A DNA stretch of 64,000 nucleotides from Limosilactobacillus reuteri (GCF_034259105.1 NZ_CP139478.1:1663001-1727000); one strand, 5' to 3'. Counted from the first letter of the stretch, positions 8,779 to 19,307 are shown. Numbers and translations are program-made. Notes: generated by a model not told the origin, from the letters alone.

Positions 8779-9906
8779 TTAAGATTTTGTGTCTTTAAGA
8801 TTACCTAAAGCCATTAGGTCGCGTTGATGACAATGATTTTGCCAGCCTAAAACCACAACCAAAACTAAGGCAATAAGGATTAAAATTACTGCCGCAATGA
8901 TAATGTCGCGATATCCATTATAAAGAATCGTACGCAGGGTTGGTAAAAGCTTATCCGGAAGACTACTAGCAGTTTGGGCATTTGATAATTTATTTAGCAT
9001 TCTTAAGGTAATTCCGTGGTGCGTTTGAACACCCTGGAATAGCTCTTGGTTAATAATAACTCCATACACCGCGGACATAAGAGTCTGACTCAAAATTCGC
9101 AATAAGTATCCTAGTGAAGTAGCAATTGGCACATCCCGTAATTCAGCATCTGTTTGAACATTAATCTGTAAAATATTAAAAACAAGGCCAACACCAAACC
9201 CTTCAAAAGCACCCATGAATAAAATAAGCCAGAATGGTGTTTTTTGTCCCCCAATCATTATTCCTAAATAGGCAATAAAAATTGAAGCTGCCCCACAGGT
9301 AACAATCCAGTATTTTCCCCATCGTTCCTGCAACACTGGCACTAATTCTGAACCAATAAAGTTAGTAACCGCCCCTGGAATTTGCGTCATTCCGCCAAGC
9401 AGCGCACTTAAACCTAAAATTCCCTGAGCCCACATTGGAATATAAGTGACAAATGCAATAAAGGAACCCCAAATTATAACGAATAAAGTAAAATCAATTA
9501 CCAGTTCGCGATTTTTAAACAGACTGCTAGGAACAATTGGGTCTACCGCCTTACTGTCAACTTTTATCATTCCTCCAGCACCAATTCCCATTACAGTTCG
9601 CGCGATAATAAACCATAAAATATTAGGGGCTAATCCTTGAAAGATTGCTCCAACTAAAAACATGGAGGTAGCGGTAATATAGGCTTGCTTGTTTCCCTTA
9701 TGCTCACCAAACTTACTCCATAATGGGGTCGCAACAGCCATTCCGAAAAGAAAAGTTGCGATGATCCACCCCATATATTGCAACCCATGAAGATCACTGG
9801 TAATAGCTGGCAAGGCTGTATTTACAATCGTACCATCCATCCCCGCCATAATATTAGATAGTAACAACGCACCAGTAACAATTGTTCGTCGTTGTTGTAA
9901 TTCCAC
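8779..9906 (-). pseudogene. MFS transporter of DHA2 type with an internal in-frame deletion
   Basis: The 375-residue frame begins at GTG 9906 after GGGGATG and shows DHA2 hallmarks: GMDGTIVNTALPAI in helix 1, then a motif-A-like region. After IARTVMGIGAGGM (near residue 125), where family members continue with helices 5-8, the sequence jumps to DPIVPSSLFKNRELV, a loop that normally precedes helix 9. Family proteins have about 470-500 residues and 14 helices, so about 100 residues seem to be missing without a frame change. It is likely non-functional as a transporter, although the reading frame is intact. It is read as decay rather than a new fold. Confidence 0.6.
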
Positions 9907-10033
9907 TTTTTCATCCCCTTTAATTCTCTCCGTACTAAAGAGGATGGAACAGAGCATCTAAGTGCGTTGTCCCATCCTCTTGAATTACAAACTGTTTTCC
10001 GTTATACGACCTTAGGCATAAAAAGTATAATGA

Positions 10034-10687
10034 TTATTTTTTCATTTTCTTAATGTCTTGTCCCAACTGTTGCCAATCTACTTTAATAGTAGGCTCTAAT
10101 CGGCGGGCATAGAGTACTGCGGCTGGATGATACATCGGCATAATCCAATATTTATCAGCCGTCAACTCATAACCATCATGCGCGTCATTAGTCCGCTGAA
10201 TTTTTTCGTGGAGAAGTTGTCCATGAAGCTTACCAATATTAGCCTGACTACCAAGCAGCCGTTGTAAAGCCGTATTGCCAAGCGTAACAATAATTTTCGG
10301 CTTAACTTGAGCTAATTCCCAATCAAACAAAGGGGCAAATGCTAAGGCTTCTTTTTTAGTTGGCGTCCGGTTAGGGTGTTTTTCAATCACTTCACCCGTC
10401 TTCTTATCAATTGCCCTCTTAATACTATAAGGCCGTTGACGAACTACACTGGTAATATAAACGGTTGAACGTGAATATCCGATTGATTCAATCAACTTCA
10501 TCAGCTCTTGACCGGAAGCACCCGAAAAAGGAATATTTACCTTTTCTTCGTGACGACCAGGAGCCTCTCCTACTAACATCAAATCTGGATTAAGCGGTCC
10601 TTGACCTGGAGTAAAACCTGTTAATTGACGATCCTTCGTTTTTTCTTTTACCTCTGCCAGGAGTGTTGGCGGATATTCTGCAATCAT
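10034..10687 (-). CDS. Uracil-DNA glycosylase family 4/5-like protein without Fe-S cysteines
   Basis: A base-excision repair enzyme family that removes uracil from DNA. The 217-residue protein shows GEAPGRHEE (residues 40-48), NIPFSGASGQEL, a central VTLGNTALQRLL and the C-terminal YHPAAVLY motif. Family-4 enzymes normally use four cysteines to hold a 4Fe-4S cluster; this protein contains no cysteine at all. The fold call is firm, the activity less so. It lies 12 bp downstream of the exporter gene on the same strand and could be cotranscribed with it. Confidence 0.82.
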   Translation of the reverse strand: MIAEYPPTLLAEVKEKTKDRQLTGFTPGQGPLNPDLMLVGEAPGRHEEKVNIPFSGASGQELMKLIESIGYSRSTVYITSVVRQRPYSIKRAIDKKTGEVIEKHPNRTPTKKEALAFAPLFDWELAQVKPKIIVTLGNTALQRLLGSQANIGKLHGQLLHEKIQRTNDAHDGYELTADKYWIMPMYHPAAVLYARRLEPTIKVDWQQLGQDIKKMKK

Positions 10688-10699
10688 ATTCTCAATCTC

Positions 10700-12067
10700 C
10701 TATCCATTATGTCGCCACTTAGAATCTGTAAGAATCCGAGCAACGATCAATCCCATTGGCAAGAATACAACAATCATAAGCGCCTTGGTCATCCAAAGCG
10801 TTCCTACACTAATCGAAGTTAAACCGATATTATACATTGCCCGATACATATAAAGTCCCGGGACCATAATAACAATCGATGGAACCGTGATTGAAATTTG
10901 CGGATATTGGATTTTACGTTTAACAATCGATGCCAATAACCCGGCAACTAATGCTCCTAAAAATGCGGCTGCTCCTGCCGGTATTCCGGTCAAGTCCGTT
11001 AATTCTAATCGTAAGGTATTAGCAATCGCACCAATACAACCGGCAATAGCTGCCATTTTAGGCGTACTGTTAAACATTATTGAGAAGCCAAATACCCCAC
11101 AAAAGCTGGCTTGCAGCCGGAGTAAAAAGAGCATTAATGCCGATAGAGGCAATGCTTGAAAATTCTCAGGACGTAAATTAACCATCAACGCCACAATCCA
11201 TCCGACCAAGGTAGCAACTGTAATAATTGCGATTGCATAGGTCATCCGTTCAAGCCCAGACCGCATATCAAGCTTTGAAATATCAAGTCCACTAGTAATA
11301 AATGGAAATCCTGGAATAATAAACAGCATTGCGCCGATATACCCTGCTTCATGACGCGAACTCACATTAAATGTTAATTGCATCAAACTTAAAGCCAGCA
11401 GGTAAGAAAGGCACGCAACTGCAACCGCAACCGCTACTCCCGCAAATAAGGTAATGTGATGGTCAATCATCTTACGGCGGACATAGTTTCCGAGGCCAGC
11501 CCCGATAAAACTACAAAACATTTCAACTGGTCCACCACCGAGTAAAAAGACAAAGGCGCTACATGCCAGAGCAGCTGCTAGTCCTACTTGGTAAGGAGCG
11601 TAATTTCCTTTTGAGTGAGCGATTTCTTCCAAACGGGAATGGATTTCTCCAATTGTCATCTCGCTTCCATTCTGGTCAAATTCTTTAATAAATCGCTCCA
11701 TCTGCGAAAGTTTTGTCGTATTTATACTTGTGCTTGGCAAAGATATTGCCTGCGTGTAACTATGGTGGGCATCCATACAAGTATATTCGAGGGAAACTAA
11801 CCCAATATCGACCGAACAAGTCATTTTCAACGTCCGGGCAACTGTATTCATTGAATCACGGACTCGCCATGCCCCCGTTCCATAAGAAAGCATCATTAAT
11901 CCAATTCGCCCGACAATCGCTGCTCGTTCTACTAAATTAGCCTCATACGCAGGGGTGAAATTATCGTTTGTAAAAAAGTCATGCCATGGAATCGCCATAT
12001 GATGCTTATCAGACAAATGTTCAGTCGGCTCAAAATCACTCGCTGAGATCTCTTTATCCTTACTCAA
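10700..12067 (-). CDS. ThrE-like threonine/serine exporter, fused two-domain form
   Basis: A membrane protein of about 455 residues. An N-terminal soluble ThrE segment (about 1-165, with conserved LMLSYGTGAWRVRDSMN) is followed by about ten membrane helices. The second half (FCGVFGFSIMFNSTPKMA onward) corresponds to the ThrE_2 part that is a separate protein in some bacteria. The TTG at 12067 is preferred because GAGGAG lies about 11 bases upstream; a TTG at 12091 would add eight residues. The family exports threonine/serine or, in some members, dipeptides. The substrate here is inferred only from family. Confidence 0.8.
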   Translation of the reverse strand: MSKDKEISASDFEPTEHLSDKHHMAIPWHDFFTNDNFTPAYEANLVERAAIVGRIGLMMLSYGTGAWRVRDSMNTVARTLKMTCSVDIGLVSLEYTCMDAHHSYTQAISLPSTSINTTKLSQMERFIKEFDQNGSEMTIGEIHSRLEEIAHSKGNYAPYQVGLAAALACSAFVFLLGGGPVEMFCSFIGAGLGNYVRRKMIDHHITLFAGVAVAVAVACLSYLLALSLMQLTFNVSSRHEAGYIGAMLFIIPGFPFITSGLDISKLDMRSGLERMTYAIAIITVATLVGWIVALMVNLRPENFQALPLSALMLFLLRLQASFCGVFGFSIMFNSTPKMAAIAGCIGAIANTLRLELTDLTGIPAGAAAFLGALVAGLLASIVKRKIQYPQISITVPSIVIMVPGLYMYRAMYNIGLTSISVGTLWMTKALMIVVFLPMGLIVARILTDSKWRHNG

Positions 12068-12122
12068 AACCCATCCAGCTCCTCTTATCAATTCTCTTAA
12101 CTATTTAATTATACGGCGGCTG

Positions 12123-13010
12123 TCAAGCGACGGGAGTAATTTCTTTTAATTTAGTGATTAATTGCTGTTCATCATCGCTTAAAATGTAATCCTCCCTTGT
12201 GGCAAGCGAAATAAAAAATTTTTCGGGAATTGGGTCTTCAATATCTAAGGCAACAATTCCTGGTTCATCCTTTACCGCATCTTTTACCATCAAGCTAATT
12301 CCCTTATTTTGCCGCACTAACTCTTTAATCCAGGAAACATTTGGTACCTTATAAATTGCCGTTTGTGGATTAATTTGGGCATAGGTAGAATAAGCTTGGA
12401 AGGCAGCTTTATGCACATATTGCTGGTCATAATTAATAAAGATTTCATTCGTTAAGTCTTGAAAACTAACCGCCTTTTTCTTTGCAAGCGGATGATCAGC
12501 ACTTACGATGATACTAAATGGTCGCGCAGTTATTAATTCCGCAAAAATACCGGCTTGATCAATTGGTGCAATTGATCCCAGCATGGCAATATCGATCTTT
12601 CCCGCTTGTAATTCACTTAGCAACTCATGCGACCCCACAGAAACAATTTTTATTCGTTGAAGAAGCTGCTTAGAAAGATTGCCGATAATGTGTGAAATAT
12701 ACATTTTTCCAATAATTGGCGGAAGACCTAATTTTATTTGTCGCTGATCGGACCGTGCTATTTCTTGATGGGCAATGTCTATTTTTTTGTTTATCGCCAA
12801 CGCTTTTTCATATAGTAACTGCCCACTGCGCGTAAACATTTCATCCCTATGAACACGATCTTTGCGCACTAACTTTGTGTCAAATTCTTGCTCAAGGCGA
12901 CGAATTGCCTGGGTAATACTAGGTTGAGAAACATTAAAATACTTTGCTACTTGCGTATAATTTTTTAATTTAACTAGCATGGCAAAGTATTGCAAATCAC
13001 GAGTATTCAT
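12123..13010 (-). CDS. LysR-family transcriptional regulator
   Basis: A 295-residue regulator with an N-terminal helix-turn-helix (residues 1-60, FNVSQPSITQAIRRLEQEFDTKLV) and a periplasmic-binding-like effector domain to the end. It resembles the mleR-type regulator at 30.3 kb in both the DNA-binding helix and the sequence around FALPPIIG/KLGLPPIIG, so the two are probably paralogues. No divergently transcribed target is adjacent: upstream lies a 218-bp gap and then the hydrolase at the end of the citrate cluster. A role in organic-acid control is possible but not shown. Confidence 0.85.
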   Translation of the reverse strand: MNTRDLQYFAMLVKLKNYTQVAKYFNVSQPSITQAIRRLEQEFDTKLVRKDRVHRDEMFTRSGQLLYEKALAINKKIDIAHQEIARSDQRQIKLGLPPIIGKMYISHIIGNLSKQLLQRIKIVSVGSHELLSELQAGKIDIAMLGSIAPIDQAGIFAELITARPFSIIVSADHPLAKKKAVSFQDLTNEIFINYDQQYVHKAAFQAYSTYAQINPQTAIYKVPNVSWIKELVRQNKGISLMVKDAVKDEPGIVALDIEDPIPEKFFISLATREDYILSDDEQQLITKLKEITPVA

Positions 13011-13099
13011 CGTCTTAACCCTTTCTATGTCGAAATAATATCTTTATCTTACGTCAACTTATACTTGAATACAAAAGAATGTTCGCAAAAGAAATTAAT

Positions 13100-13128
13100 C
13101 TTCTCAACAAGAAGGTCGGCTAAACTGG
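13100..13128. repeat. Copy of a dispersed intergenic repeat (CT.CTC.ACAAG..GGT.GGCTAA.CT.G)
   Basis: The 29-bp stretch CTTCTCAACAAGAAGGTCGG then CTAAACTGG aligns with 31171-31199 at 22 of 29 positions. Both copies lie between genes and next to stem-loops of the form GGCTGGGAGAAA. The rest of the 13011-13228 gap holds the LysR promoter region and the following terminator. Confidence 0.5.
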
Positions 13129-13149
13129 CTTCATGTTATCTTGTTATTT

Positions 13150-13192
13150 AAAATAATAAGGCTGGGGGAATTTTTTTCATTTCTCCCAGCTT
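13150..13192 (-). terminator. Rho-independent terminator of the citrate-cluster transcript
   Basis: On the minus strand AAGCTGGGAGAA pairs with TTCCCCCAGCCTT, followed by TATTATTTT. It lies 37 bp downstream of the hydrolase stop, the last gene of the citXG-linked unit. Confidence 0.75.
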
Positions 13193-13228
13193 CCGCACTA
13201 ATCTTAAGCTATTCAAGTAAATGTTAAA

Positions 13229-14020
13229 TTATTGATGTTCTTTTAAGTAATTATCCATTATTTTATTAAATTTGTTTGCCTGTTCTGCCATTATTACATG
13301 GCCACTTTGATCAACAGATTGATGTGATATAAACTGTGGATTAGCTTGTCTCATAACATCTGCAAATTTACCATTAAAGTACGGACTTTGATTTGCGGTG
13401 ACTAATAATGTTGGAATACTAATTTTTTCAAGGGTTAATCGCCAATCCCGTTTAGCGTGATCATAGAGTAAGGGAAGATTTTCGGTCCTAATAAATGGAA
13501 ACATTTCTTTTTCTGGCTCTAATTTTGATATTACTTGAGATGGCACCCCATTTAATGTCTCTCTAACATTACCATGCTCTTTTAATTTTAATTTATATGA
13601 TGCCCTTGTGACATCCATATATCCATAAGGCCATTGAATTGTATTAAGCATCTTGGGAGATTGATCAATCGCTATCACACCACTTAAAGGAAAATCAGCA
13701 TAAAGTGATAAGAATCCATATATTACAGATGCACCCATAGAATGCCCAATTAAAAAGGGCTTTGCAACATTTAAATAATTTAATAGTTCATATAAATCCT
13801 TTATTAAGGGCTCAATGGAGTCTAATTTCTCATCTCTAGTTGATGCTCCATGATTTCGCTGATCATACGTAATTACCTGATAACCTTGCTGAATTAAGTT
13901 TTTAATTTGTAAACACCATATTTGTTGGTAGCCGCCAAAGCCATGAATTAAAACAACTGGTTTTCCAGTGCCATAAACATAGTAATTAATTCTTATCCCG
14001 TCATTTGTTTTGAAGTCCAT
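13229..14020 (-). CDS. Alpha/beta-fold hydrolase at the end of the citrate operon
   Basis: A 263-residue serine hydrolase of the lipase/peptidase type. Visible are the HGFGG oxyanion loop (about residue 26), the nucleophile elbow GHSMGAS (about residue 93) and a terminal catalytic His in DQSGHVIMAEQ. Its start overlaps the end of citXG by 20 bp, so it is translationally linked to the citrate lyase genes. The substrate is unknown; such a hydrolase is not part of classical citrate fermentation, so its role there is open. Confidence 0.8.
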   Translation of the reverse strand: MDFKTNDGIRINYYVYGTGKPVVLIHGFGGYQQIWCLQIKNLIQQGYQVITYDQRNHGASTRDEKLDSIEPLIKDLYELLNYLNVAKPFLIGHSMGASVIYGFLSLYADFPLSGVIAIDQSPKMLNTIQWPYGYMDVTRASYKLKLKEHGNVRETLNGVPSQVISKLEPEKEMFPFIRTENLPLLYDHAKRDWRLTLEKISIPTLLVTANQSPYFNGKFADVMRQANPQFISHQSVDQSGHVIMAEQANKFNKIMDNYLKEHQ

Positions 14021-15428
14021 CAGGCAACCCTTCCTTCACTAAAGCTAAAAAGATAGTAACTATTAATAAATCAGCAGTGCCGCCAAGGCTTAAATTTTGT
14101 TGAGTGAATTTTTCTTCAATTTTAGTTAGCTTTTGTTGTCCAGCCTTAGTATCTATTCCACCTAGTCTTAAACACTCTTGAATTTCTTTATTTTTCCATT
14201 CTTGAATAGCTGGATCCCCTGCTCTTTTAATTAAGGTCGAGTCTTCAATATGTAAAGCTAGTTCTAAAAAAGTTATTAAAATTCGGCTATTCCAATCATA
14301 GTTTGATGTTAATAAGGTTGGTAAACCATACTTAAAAACTGTCGGGTATCCAGCATGTGCTTCCCCTCGAATACCAGAAAGGCCGTATTTTAAATATTGT
14401 TTCTCACCCGCAGTTAAAATTTTTTTCGATGAAAGATGTTTTAGATCATCATTAATCAAATTTTTTAACATCTTTTTAATCACGTTTTTAATATCATTTG
14501 CATCAAATTGTTTTAGATGCTGTAAGCTGTAGGCTGTTGCTGCAACAAATACTCCCAATGAAAAAACTGCTCCTTTATGAGTATTAACATTATTTGTAGC
14601 AACAAACATTGTTTTCTCAGCTTTTTTACCATATTCACGTAACTTTTCAAATATCAATGATAAATTAGCAGAACGACTCATTATTCCTAGTAATGCTGCT
14701 TGATGAAGATAGTTACGCAAACTAATAGAACTATTAATGAAAGTAAATATATCCATATCTAAGTGTGCTCCATGTTCAACTGGATCCACTAATCCGGGCT
14801 TAGGCCAAGCAGACACTTCATATAAAAGGGCTCGTTGTGCATGCTGAGTTAACCAATTTGCAATGTTTTCTTTTTCTTGATATGCCAATTCTACGCAAAC
14901 TAACTGACTAACTTTTTCTTGTAACTCTTCAACTGAATGTCGACGGGAGCGACCACACTCTTTAGCTGGGCGACCACAAATTAAACACTTTCTAGCAGGT
15001 TGATTTACATCTGACCTTGATAGTGATTTTATTGTTCCACTATCATTAGCTAGCACATCTAAGTCAAATAAACGATAACTTGGCTTCAATTCTTCAAAAT
15101 GATTCGTAATCTCTTTTACTAAAATTGCACCCGTATCAACAAGATAGAAGCGCTCTGGACCAGTTTTCTTATCCAGCCACTCTTTTTTTGAAATAAAAAC
15201 AATTCCAGCATCTAATAACATTTTTTCAAATTCATTGAGGCCAGCTATAAAAAATGACTCTATCTTTTTATTATTCTTTATTGGACCAGGAATATTTAAT
15301 TTAGCTGCTACAACAGTCATTGATGGATTAGTTTTCAATAACTGGTTTTGTATTTTTACACGCTCATCCTTATTTTTTTAAACGGCAAGAATGTCTTGGT
15401 ATTCACCGTGATCAAAAATAGTTTGCAT
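14001..15428 (-). pseudogene. citXG: CitX-CitG fusion (citrate lyase prosthetic-group synthesis), interrupted by TAA at codon 17
   Basis: The fused enzyme makes triphosphoribosyl-dephospho-CoA (CitG half, about residues 185-470) and transfers it to CitD (CitX half, with RLFDLDVL and the cysteine pair CLICGRPAKECGRSRRH). The natural start is the ATG at 15428, after GAGGAG. The frame reads MQTIFDHGEYQDILAV and then TAA (15378-15380), after which the same frame continues to the end of the gene. A TTG at 15338 could restart translation, but I see no strong ribosome site for it. If the stop is real, citrate lyase would stay in the inactive apo form unless restart or readthrough occurs. Confidence 0.8.
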
Positions 15429-15524
15429 ACTAACTCCTCAAATCAAATTTTAACATTAATTATAGCAATAACGGGTATAAAAAACGGTACTAGAAAATTC
15501 CAGTACCGCAATTTCTATTCGTAA

Positions 15525-17063
15525 TTAGTCCTTAATTTGTTTAATTTTATCAATTAAAGTACCATCACGATATTCAACAAGTGCAACTGTTCGATCAGTA
15601 TATTCAATCTTTTCTGGCTTACCAACAATCTTTTCTGCACGTTGTTGTAATTCTTCAATTGAAATCAATGGAATACTTGGCACATTCTTGAATGCTTCAA
15701 TTAAATCTTTACGTGCAGGATTTACAGCAACCCCTACTTCAGTAACAACAACATCAATTGATGAACCTGGGGTAGTTACTGAATTAACAGCTGGTACAAT
15801 TGTTGCAATCCGACCACGAGTTAATGGTGCAGAAATAATTGTCATCTTTGCAGTACCAGCATCTTGGTGTCCACCAACAGCACCACGAATTTCACCATTA
15901 GATCCAGTTAAAACATTAACATTGAAATCAGTATCAATTTCCAAAGCAGAAAGAATTGCAATGTCCAGTTGATCAACCATTGCTCCCTTGTTATCAGGAT
16001 CAGCATACCATGATCCGTCAATTTCAATTTGACCAGGATTACTCTTCATACTTGAAGCAGCACCCTTGTCAAAATCTTGAACATCCATAACTTTCTTTAC
16101 TAATCCCTCTTCTAAAAGTTTAACGATTGGCGAAGTAGTTCCCCCACAAGTAAAGGAAGCAGTAATGTTGTTATCAATCATTGCTTGACGAAGGAAACGG
16201 GTAACAGCTAAAGCAGCTCCACCAGTACCAGTTTGGAATGAGAAACCTTCTTTAAAGTATGGAGAATTTACAATTACATCATTAACCATCTTTGCAATCT
16301 TCAATTCTTTAGGATCCTTAGTGAAACGTGTTGCACCACTACCAATACGGTCTGGATCCCCAACTTTATCAATTTTTACAACGTAATCTACTTGTGTTTG
16401 TTGGATTGATGCAGGCGTATTAGGATAATCAGCAATTGTATCTGTTACAAGAACAACTTTATCTGCGTATTTGGCATCAACTAATGCATAACCTAATGAT
16501 CCCAAAGCTGATTCACCATTCATACCATTAGCATTTCCCATTCGATCTGAGTTAGGAACACCAATAAAGGCCACATCAATTTTAATATTTCCATTTTCAA
16601 TTGAACGTGCACGATTACCATGTGAACGGAAAATAACTGGATTCTTTAATAAACCATGAGAAACGGCTTCCCCAAGACTTCCCCGCATACCAGAACTAGT
16701 AATGTTAGTAATTGTACCAGCCTTAATAGCTTCGATTACCTTATCATTCATTACCCCAGTTAACGATGATGGAGCCAAAGTTAAGTCTTTGTAACCCATC
16801 TTGATGATTTTATCCATAACCATGTTAAATACAAAGTCACCATTACGGAAGTGGTGGTGGAACGAAATTGTCATCCCGTCCTTCAAGTTATTCTTGATAA
16901 CATCATCTAATGAATCTACTAACTTATCGTCACCCTTGGTAACACGAACATCATGACCAGTATAGTGAACAATTGGATGACCAATTTCAGTAGTTTCAAA
17001 TGGCTTGTAGTTTGTTGAATCTAAAATTTTATCTGAAATTTCGCGTCCGACTTTATTTTTCAA
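15525..17063 (-). CDS. citF: Citrate lyase alpha subunit (citrate CoA-transferase)
   Basis: The alpha subunit exchanges acetyl-ACP for citryl-ACP in the citrate lyase complex, which cleaves citrate to acetate and oxaloacetate. The 512-residue protein spans the family's usual length and shows CoA-transferase features such as [26 protein letters not shown] and a late [13 protein letters not shown]. The TTG at 17063 is chosen because AGGAGG precedes it by nine bases and the N-terminus KNKVGREI fits known CitF. The start lies inside the end of citE, so the subunits are coupled. Confidence 0.92.
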   Translation of the reverse strand: MKNKVGREISDKILDSTNYKPFETTEIGHPIVHYTGHDVRVTKGDDKLVDSLDDVIKNNLKDGMTISFHHHFRNGDFVFNMVMDKIIKMGYKDLTLAPSSLTGVMNDKVIEAIKAGTITNITSSGMRGSLGEAVSHGLLKNPVIFRSHGNRARSIENGNIKIDVAFIGVPNSDRMGNANGMNGESALGSLGYALVDAKYADKVVLVTDTIADYPNTPASIQQTQVDYVVKIDKVGDPDRIGSGATRFTKDPKELKIAKMVNDVIVNSPYFKEGFSFQTGTGGAALAVTRFLRQAMIDNNITASFTCGGTTSPIVKLLEEGLVKKVMDVQDFDKGAASSMKSNPGQIEIDGSWYADPDNKGAMVDQLDIAILSALEIDTDFNVNVLTGSNGEIRGAVGGHQDAGTAKMTIISAPLTRGRIATIVPAVNSVTTPGSSIDVVVTEVGVAVNPARKDLIEAFKNVPSIPLISIEELQQRAEKIVGKPEKIEYTDRTVALVEYRDGTLIDKIKQIKD

Positions 17064-17958
17064 TGTATTCGCCCTCCTCATTGATCAAGTTAGAAGCCTT
17101 TGCTAAACGAATTACCCGTTGTGCACGTAATACAACTGGGCGGTCAACCATTTGACCGTTCATTGAGATAACACCTGAACCCTTTTGGTGTGCTTCTTCA
17201 ATTGCAGCTTCAACGTCCAATGCATTTTCAATTTCTTTCTTGGTTGGTTCATAAATCTTATTTACCCAATCAATTTGACGAGGGTTAACAAGAGATTTAC
17301 CGTCAAATCCTAATTCGTGAATGTGTTCAGTCTCACGTTTAAAGCCTTCTACATCATTCATATTAGTAAAGACAGTATCAAAGGCTGCAATGCCAGCGGC
17401 ACGTGCTGCGTGAAGAATCATGTTACGAGCAAATTCAAGTTCTGCTCCATCTGGGTAACGATGAGTCTTCATATCAGTCGTATAGTCTTCAGCAGAAAGT
17501 GCCAAACCAATCATCCGGTCAGTGCTTGCAGCAATTTCTGGTGCATTAAGTACTCCCTTAGCACTTTCAATAGCTGCCATAACGTGCGTTGTACCTGGCT
17601 TAATACCAAATTTGTTTTCAGCTTCTTCTACTACTTTTACAAGATCTAGCATCATTTGAGCTGATTCTACTTTTGGCAAACGAACAACTTGAATACCGGC
17701 TTTTACCATTGCGAAAACATCATTCTTAAAAAATGGTGTATCAATTCCATTAACACGAACAACTAATTCTGAATCACCATAATCTTGTGTTTGAAGAGCT
17801 TGATAAACTAACATCCGGGCAGCATCTTTTTCTGCCATTGAAACTGAATCTTCCAAGTCAAACATAATGGAGTCGGCACCATAAATACCAGCATCCTTTA
17901 CCATTCCGGCATTGTTACCTGGGACAAACATCATTGTCCGACGTAAACGTTCTTCCAT
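17053..17958 (-). CDS. citE: Citrate lyase beta subunit (citryl-ACP lyase)
   Basis: The 301-residue TIM-barrel subunit splits citryl-ACP into oxaloacetate and acetyl-ACP. Typical segments are [14 protein letters not shown] at the N-terminus, [19 protein letters not shown] (acidic metal-ligand region), and [13 protein letters not shown]. It is two bases downstream of citD and overlaps citF by 11 bp. GGGAGG for its start lies inside the end of citD. The length is normal and no lesion is seen. Confidence 0.93.
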   Translation of the reverse strand: MEERLRRTMMFVPGNNAGMVKDAGIYGADSIMFDLEDSVSMAEKDAARMLVYQALQTQDYGDSELVVRVNGIDTPFFKNDVFAMVKAGIQVVRLPKVESAQMMLDLVKVVEEAENKFGIKPGTTHVMAAIESAKGVLNAPEIAASTDRMIGLALSAEDYTTDMKTHRYPDGAELEFARNMILHAARAAGIAAFDTVFTNMNDVEGFKRETEHIHELGFDGKSLVNPRQIDWVNKIYEPTKKEIENALDVEAAIEEAHQKGSGVISMNGQMVDRPVVLRAQRVIRLAKASNLINEEGEYIEK

Positions 17959-17960
17959 TA

Positions 17961-18254
17961 TTAAAATACCTCCCAGTCTGGTTGATCTGCTGTATCAAGA
18001 GCACGTTGAGCAGCAGCCATTGTCCGTGCTTTAATTACACAATCTAAAGCTCCTTTATCCACAGCTTTAACATTGGCATTATCAATTCCATAAGCAGTTA
18101 AAGTATCAGTAATCACCTTACGAATTTGATTACCATAAAGTTCTTCCACAGAGGAATCTAAGTCAATGTTGATACCATTATTACCTTGGCTCAAAGTAAT
18201 TTGAATATCGGAAGATTCCAAAGTTCCTGCTAATGCAGTCTTCTTAATATCCAT
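17961..18254 (-). CDS. citD: Citrate lyase acyl carrier protein (gamma subunit)
   Basis: The 97-residue carrier holds the 2'-(5''-triphosphoribosyl)-3'-dephospho-CoA arm. The attachment serine is Ser14 in GTLESSD. The start overlaps the citC stop (TAATG). Activity depends on the CitX and CitG functions, which are encoded downstream by the interrupted citXG gene. Confidence 0.93.
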   Translation of the reverse strand: MDIKKTALAGTLESSDIQITLSQGNNGINIDLDSSVEELYGNQIRKVITDTLTAYGIDNANVKAVDKGALDCVIKARTMAAAQRALDTADQPDWEVF

Positions 18255-19297
18255 TATTTAATACTTCCTTCCTTTATCCGAGTTTGAAGCTCAGACCAGT
18301 TGTTTTTAATAAATTCGAGCGTTGTATCTGGAACATACTTTTTTACTAACGCAATATCATCATTAGCAATTGCTGCTCGTACCTTCGTTGCTGAAATAAT
18401 ATTTTGATCCTTATTTTTCTTTCGATCAATAATCTTTACTTCAACATCAGGTGGTAGAACCCTATTTAACTCTTCATTATATATATTTGTTGTTTTGGAA
18501 TATGGTTCATTCCCAAGATATCGAGATGTTATATTAAGTGGTTTTGCAATTTGTTCCTTAAAAAGGGTTGCATCCAAGGAAGCTTGAAATCTTCCAACAT
18601 TTTGATCATCTTTTAAAAAGTATGCTGGAAACGTAGCATAACTAACCATGTATTCCTTACCTGGTACTACTATAACATTTGGTAAATCAGCTACTCCTGC
18701 TTTAACTAACTTAAAACGATCAGAAAATGAAAAAATGGAAACATCTTCACTAACAACAAAAACATATACATAATTATTTTCTTTACTAGCAGTTTCCACT
18801 AAGTAACGATGTCCTTTTGTAAAAGGATTAGCGTTCATAACAATTCCCGCGATCTTGCTTCTTTCTTGATCGTTAAAGTGTGGCAAAGACGAAATATAGT
18901 CATGAATATCAGGGGTTCCACTTTCTAATATAGTTCCTTGTTCTACTTTTGCTAATTCATGAAATCCGACATACTGGAAACTTTGACTATATTGTGGTTT
19001 CGTAAAAACAAACAAATGGAAGTGCCCCATCATTGCAGCTTCGTTTTCTAATTTACTAACCAAACTGTTAAATGTTTCACCATGTCCCTGAACTTTTGAA
19101 CAAATTGCAATATACTTCAATACATTACCAGCAATTGATCCAGTTGCTAAAATCTCACCATTTTCTTCCCATACAAAAGTCTTATCAATAGAAGATGTTT
19201 CTTTTTCAGAAAAAGCTTCAATTCCATTGAACCGCAAGAACTTTTGCCACTTGGTGAAATTGCGTTTTAAATGAATGTTAATTTCACGAACTTCCAT
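18254..19297 (-). CDS. citC: [Citrate (pro-3S)-lyase] ligase
   Basis: It acetylates the CitD prosthetic group with ATP and acetate to activate the lyase. The 347-residue protein has an N-terminal GNAT-like part (about 1-135) and a nucleotidyltransferase part with NANPFTKGHRYLVE (about residue 155), the TKGH signature replacing HxGH. It is the first lyase gene after the malic enzyme and 10 bp away from it. The length is normal. Confidence 0.92.
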   Translation of the reverse strand: MEVREINIHLKRNFTKWQKFLRFNGIEAFSEKETSSIDKTFVWEENGEILATGSIAGNVLKYIAICSKVQGHGETFNSLVSKLENEAAMMGHFHLFVFTKPQYSQSFQYVGFHELAKVEQGTILESGTPDIHDYISSLPHFNDQERSKIAGIVMNANPFTKGHRYLVETASKENNYVYVFVVSEDVSIFSFSDRFKLVKAGVADLPNVIVVPGKEYMVSYATFPAYFLKDDQNVGRFQASLDATLFKEQIAKPLNITSRYLGNEPYSKTTNIYNEELNRVLPPDVEVKIIDRKKNKDQNIISATKVRAAIANDDIALVKKYVPDTTLEFIKNNWSELQTRIKEGSIK

Positions 19298-19307
19298 TAA
19301 TATTCTC

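Noticed and set aside
14001..15338. citXG as an intact 445-residue gene starting at TTG 15338
   Set aside because: The frame continues upstream in phase to an ATG at 15428 with a strong ribosome site, interrupted by one TAA. The TTG lacks a ribosome site, so a nonsense mutation is the better reading.
15688..15972. 94-residue plus-strand ORF inside citF
   Set aside because: Antisense shadow of a conserved coding region without its own ribosome site.
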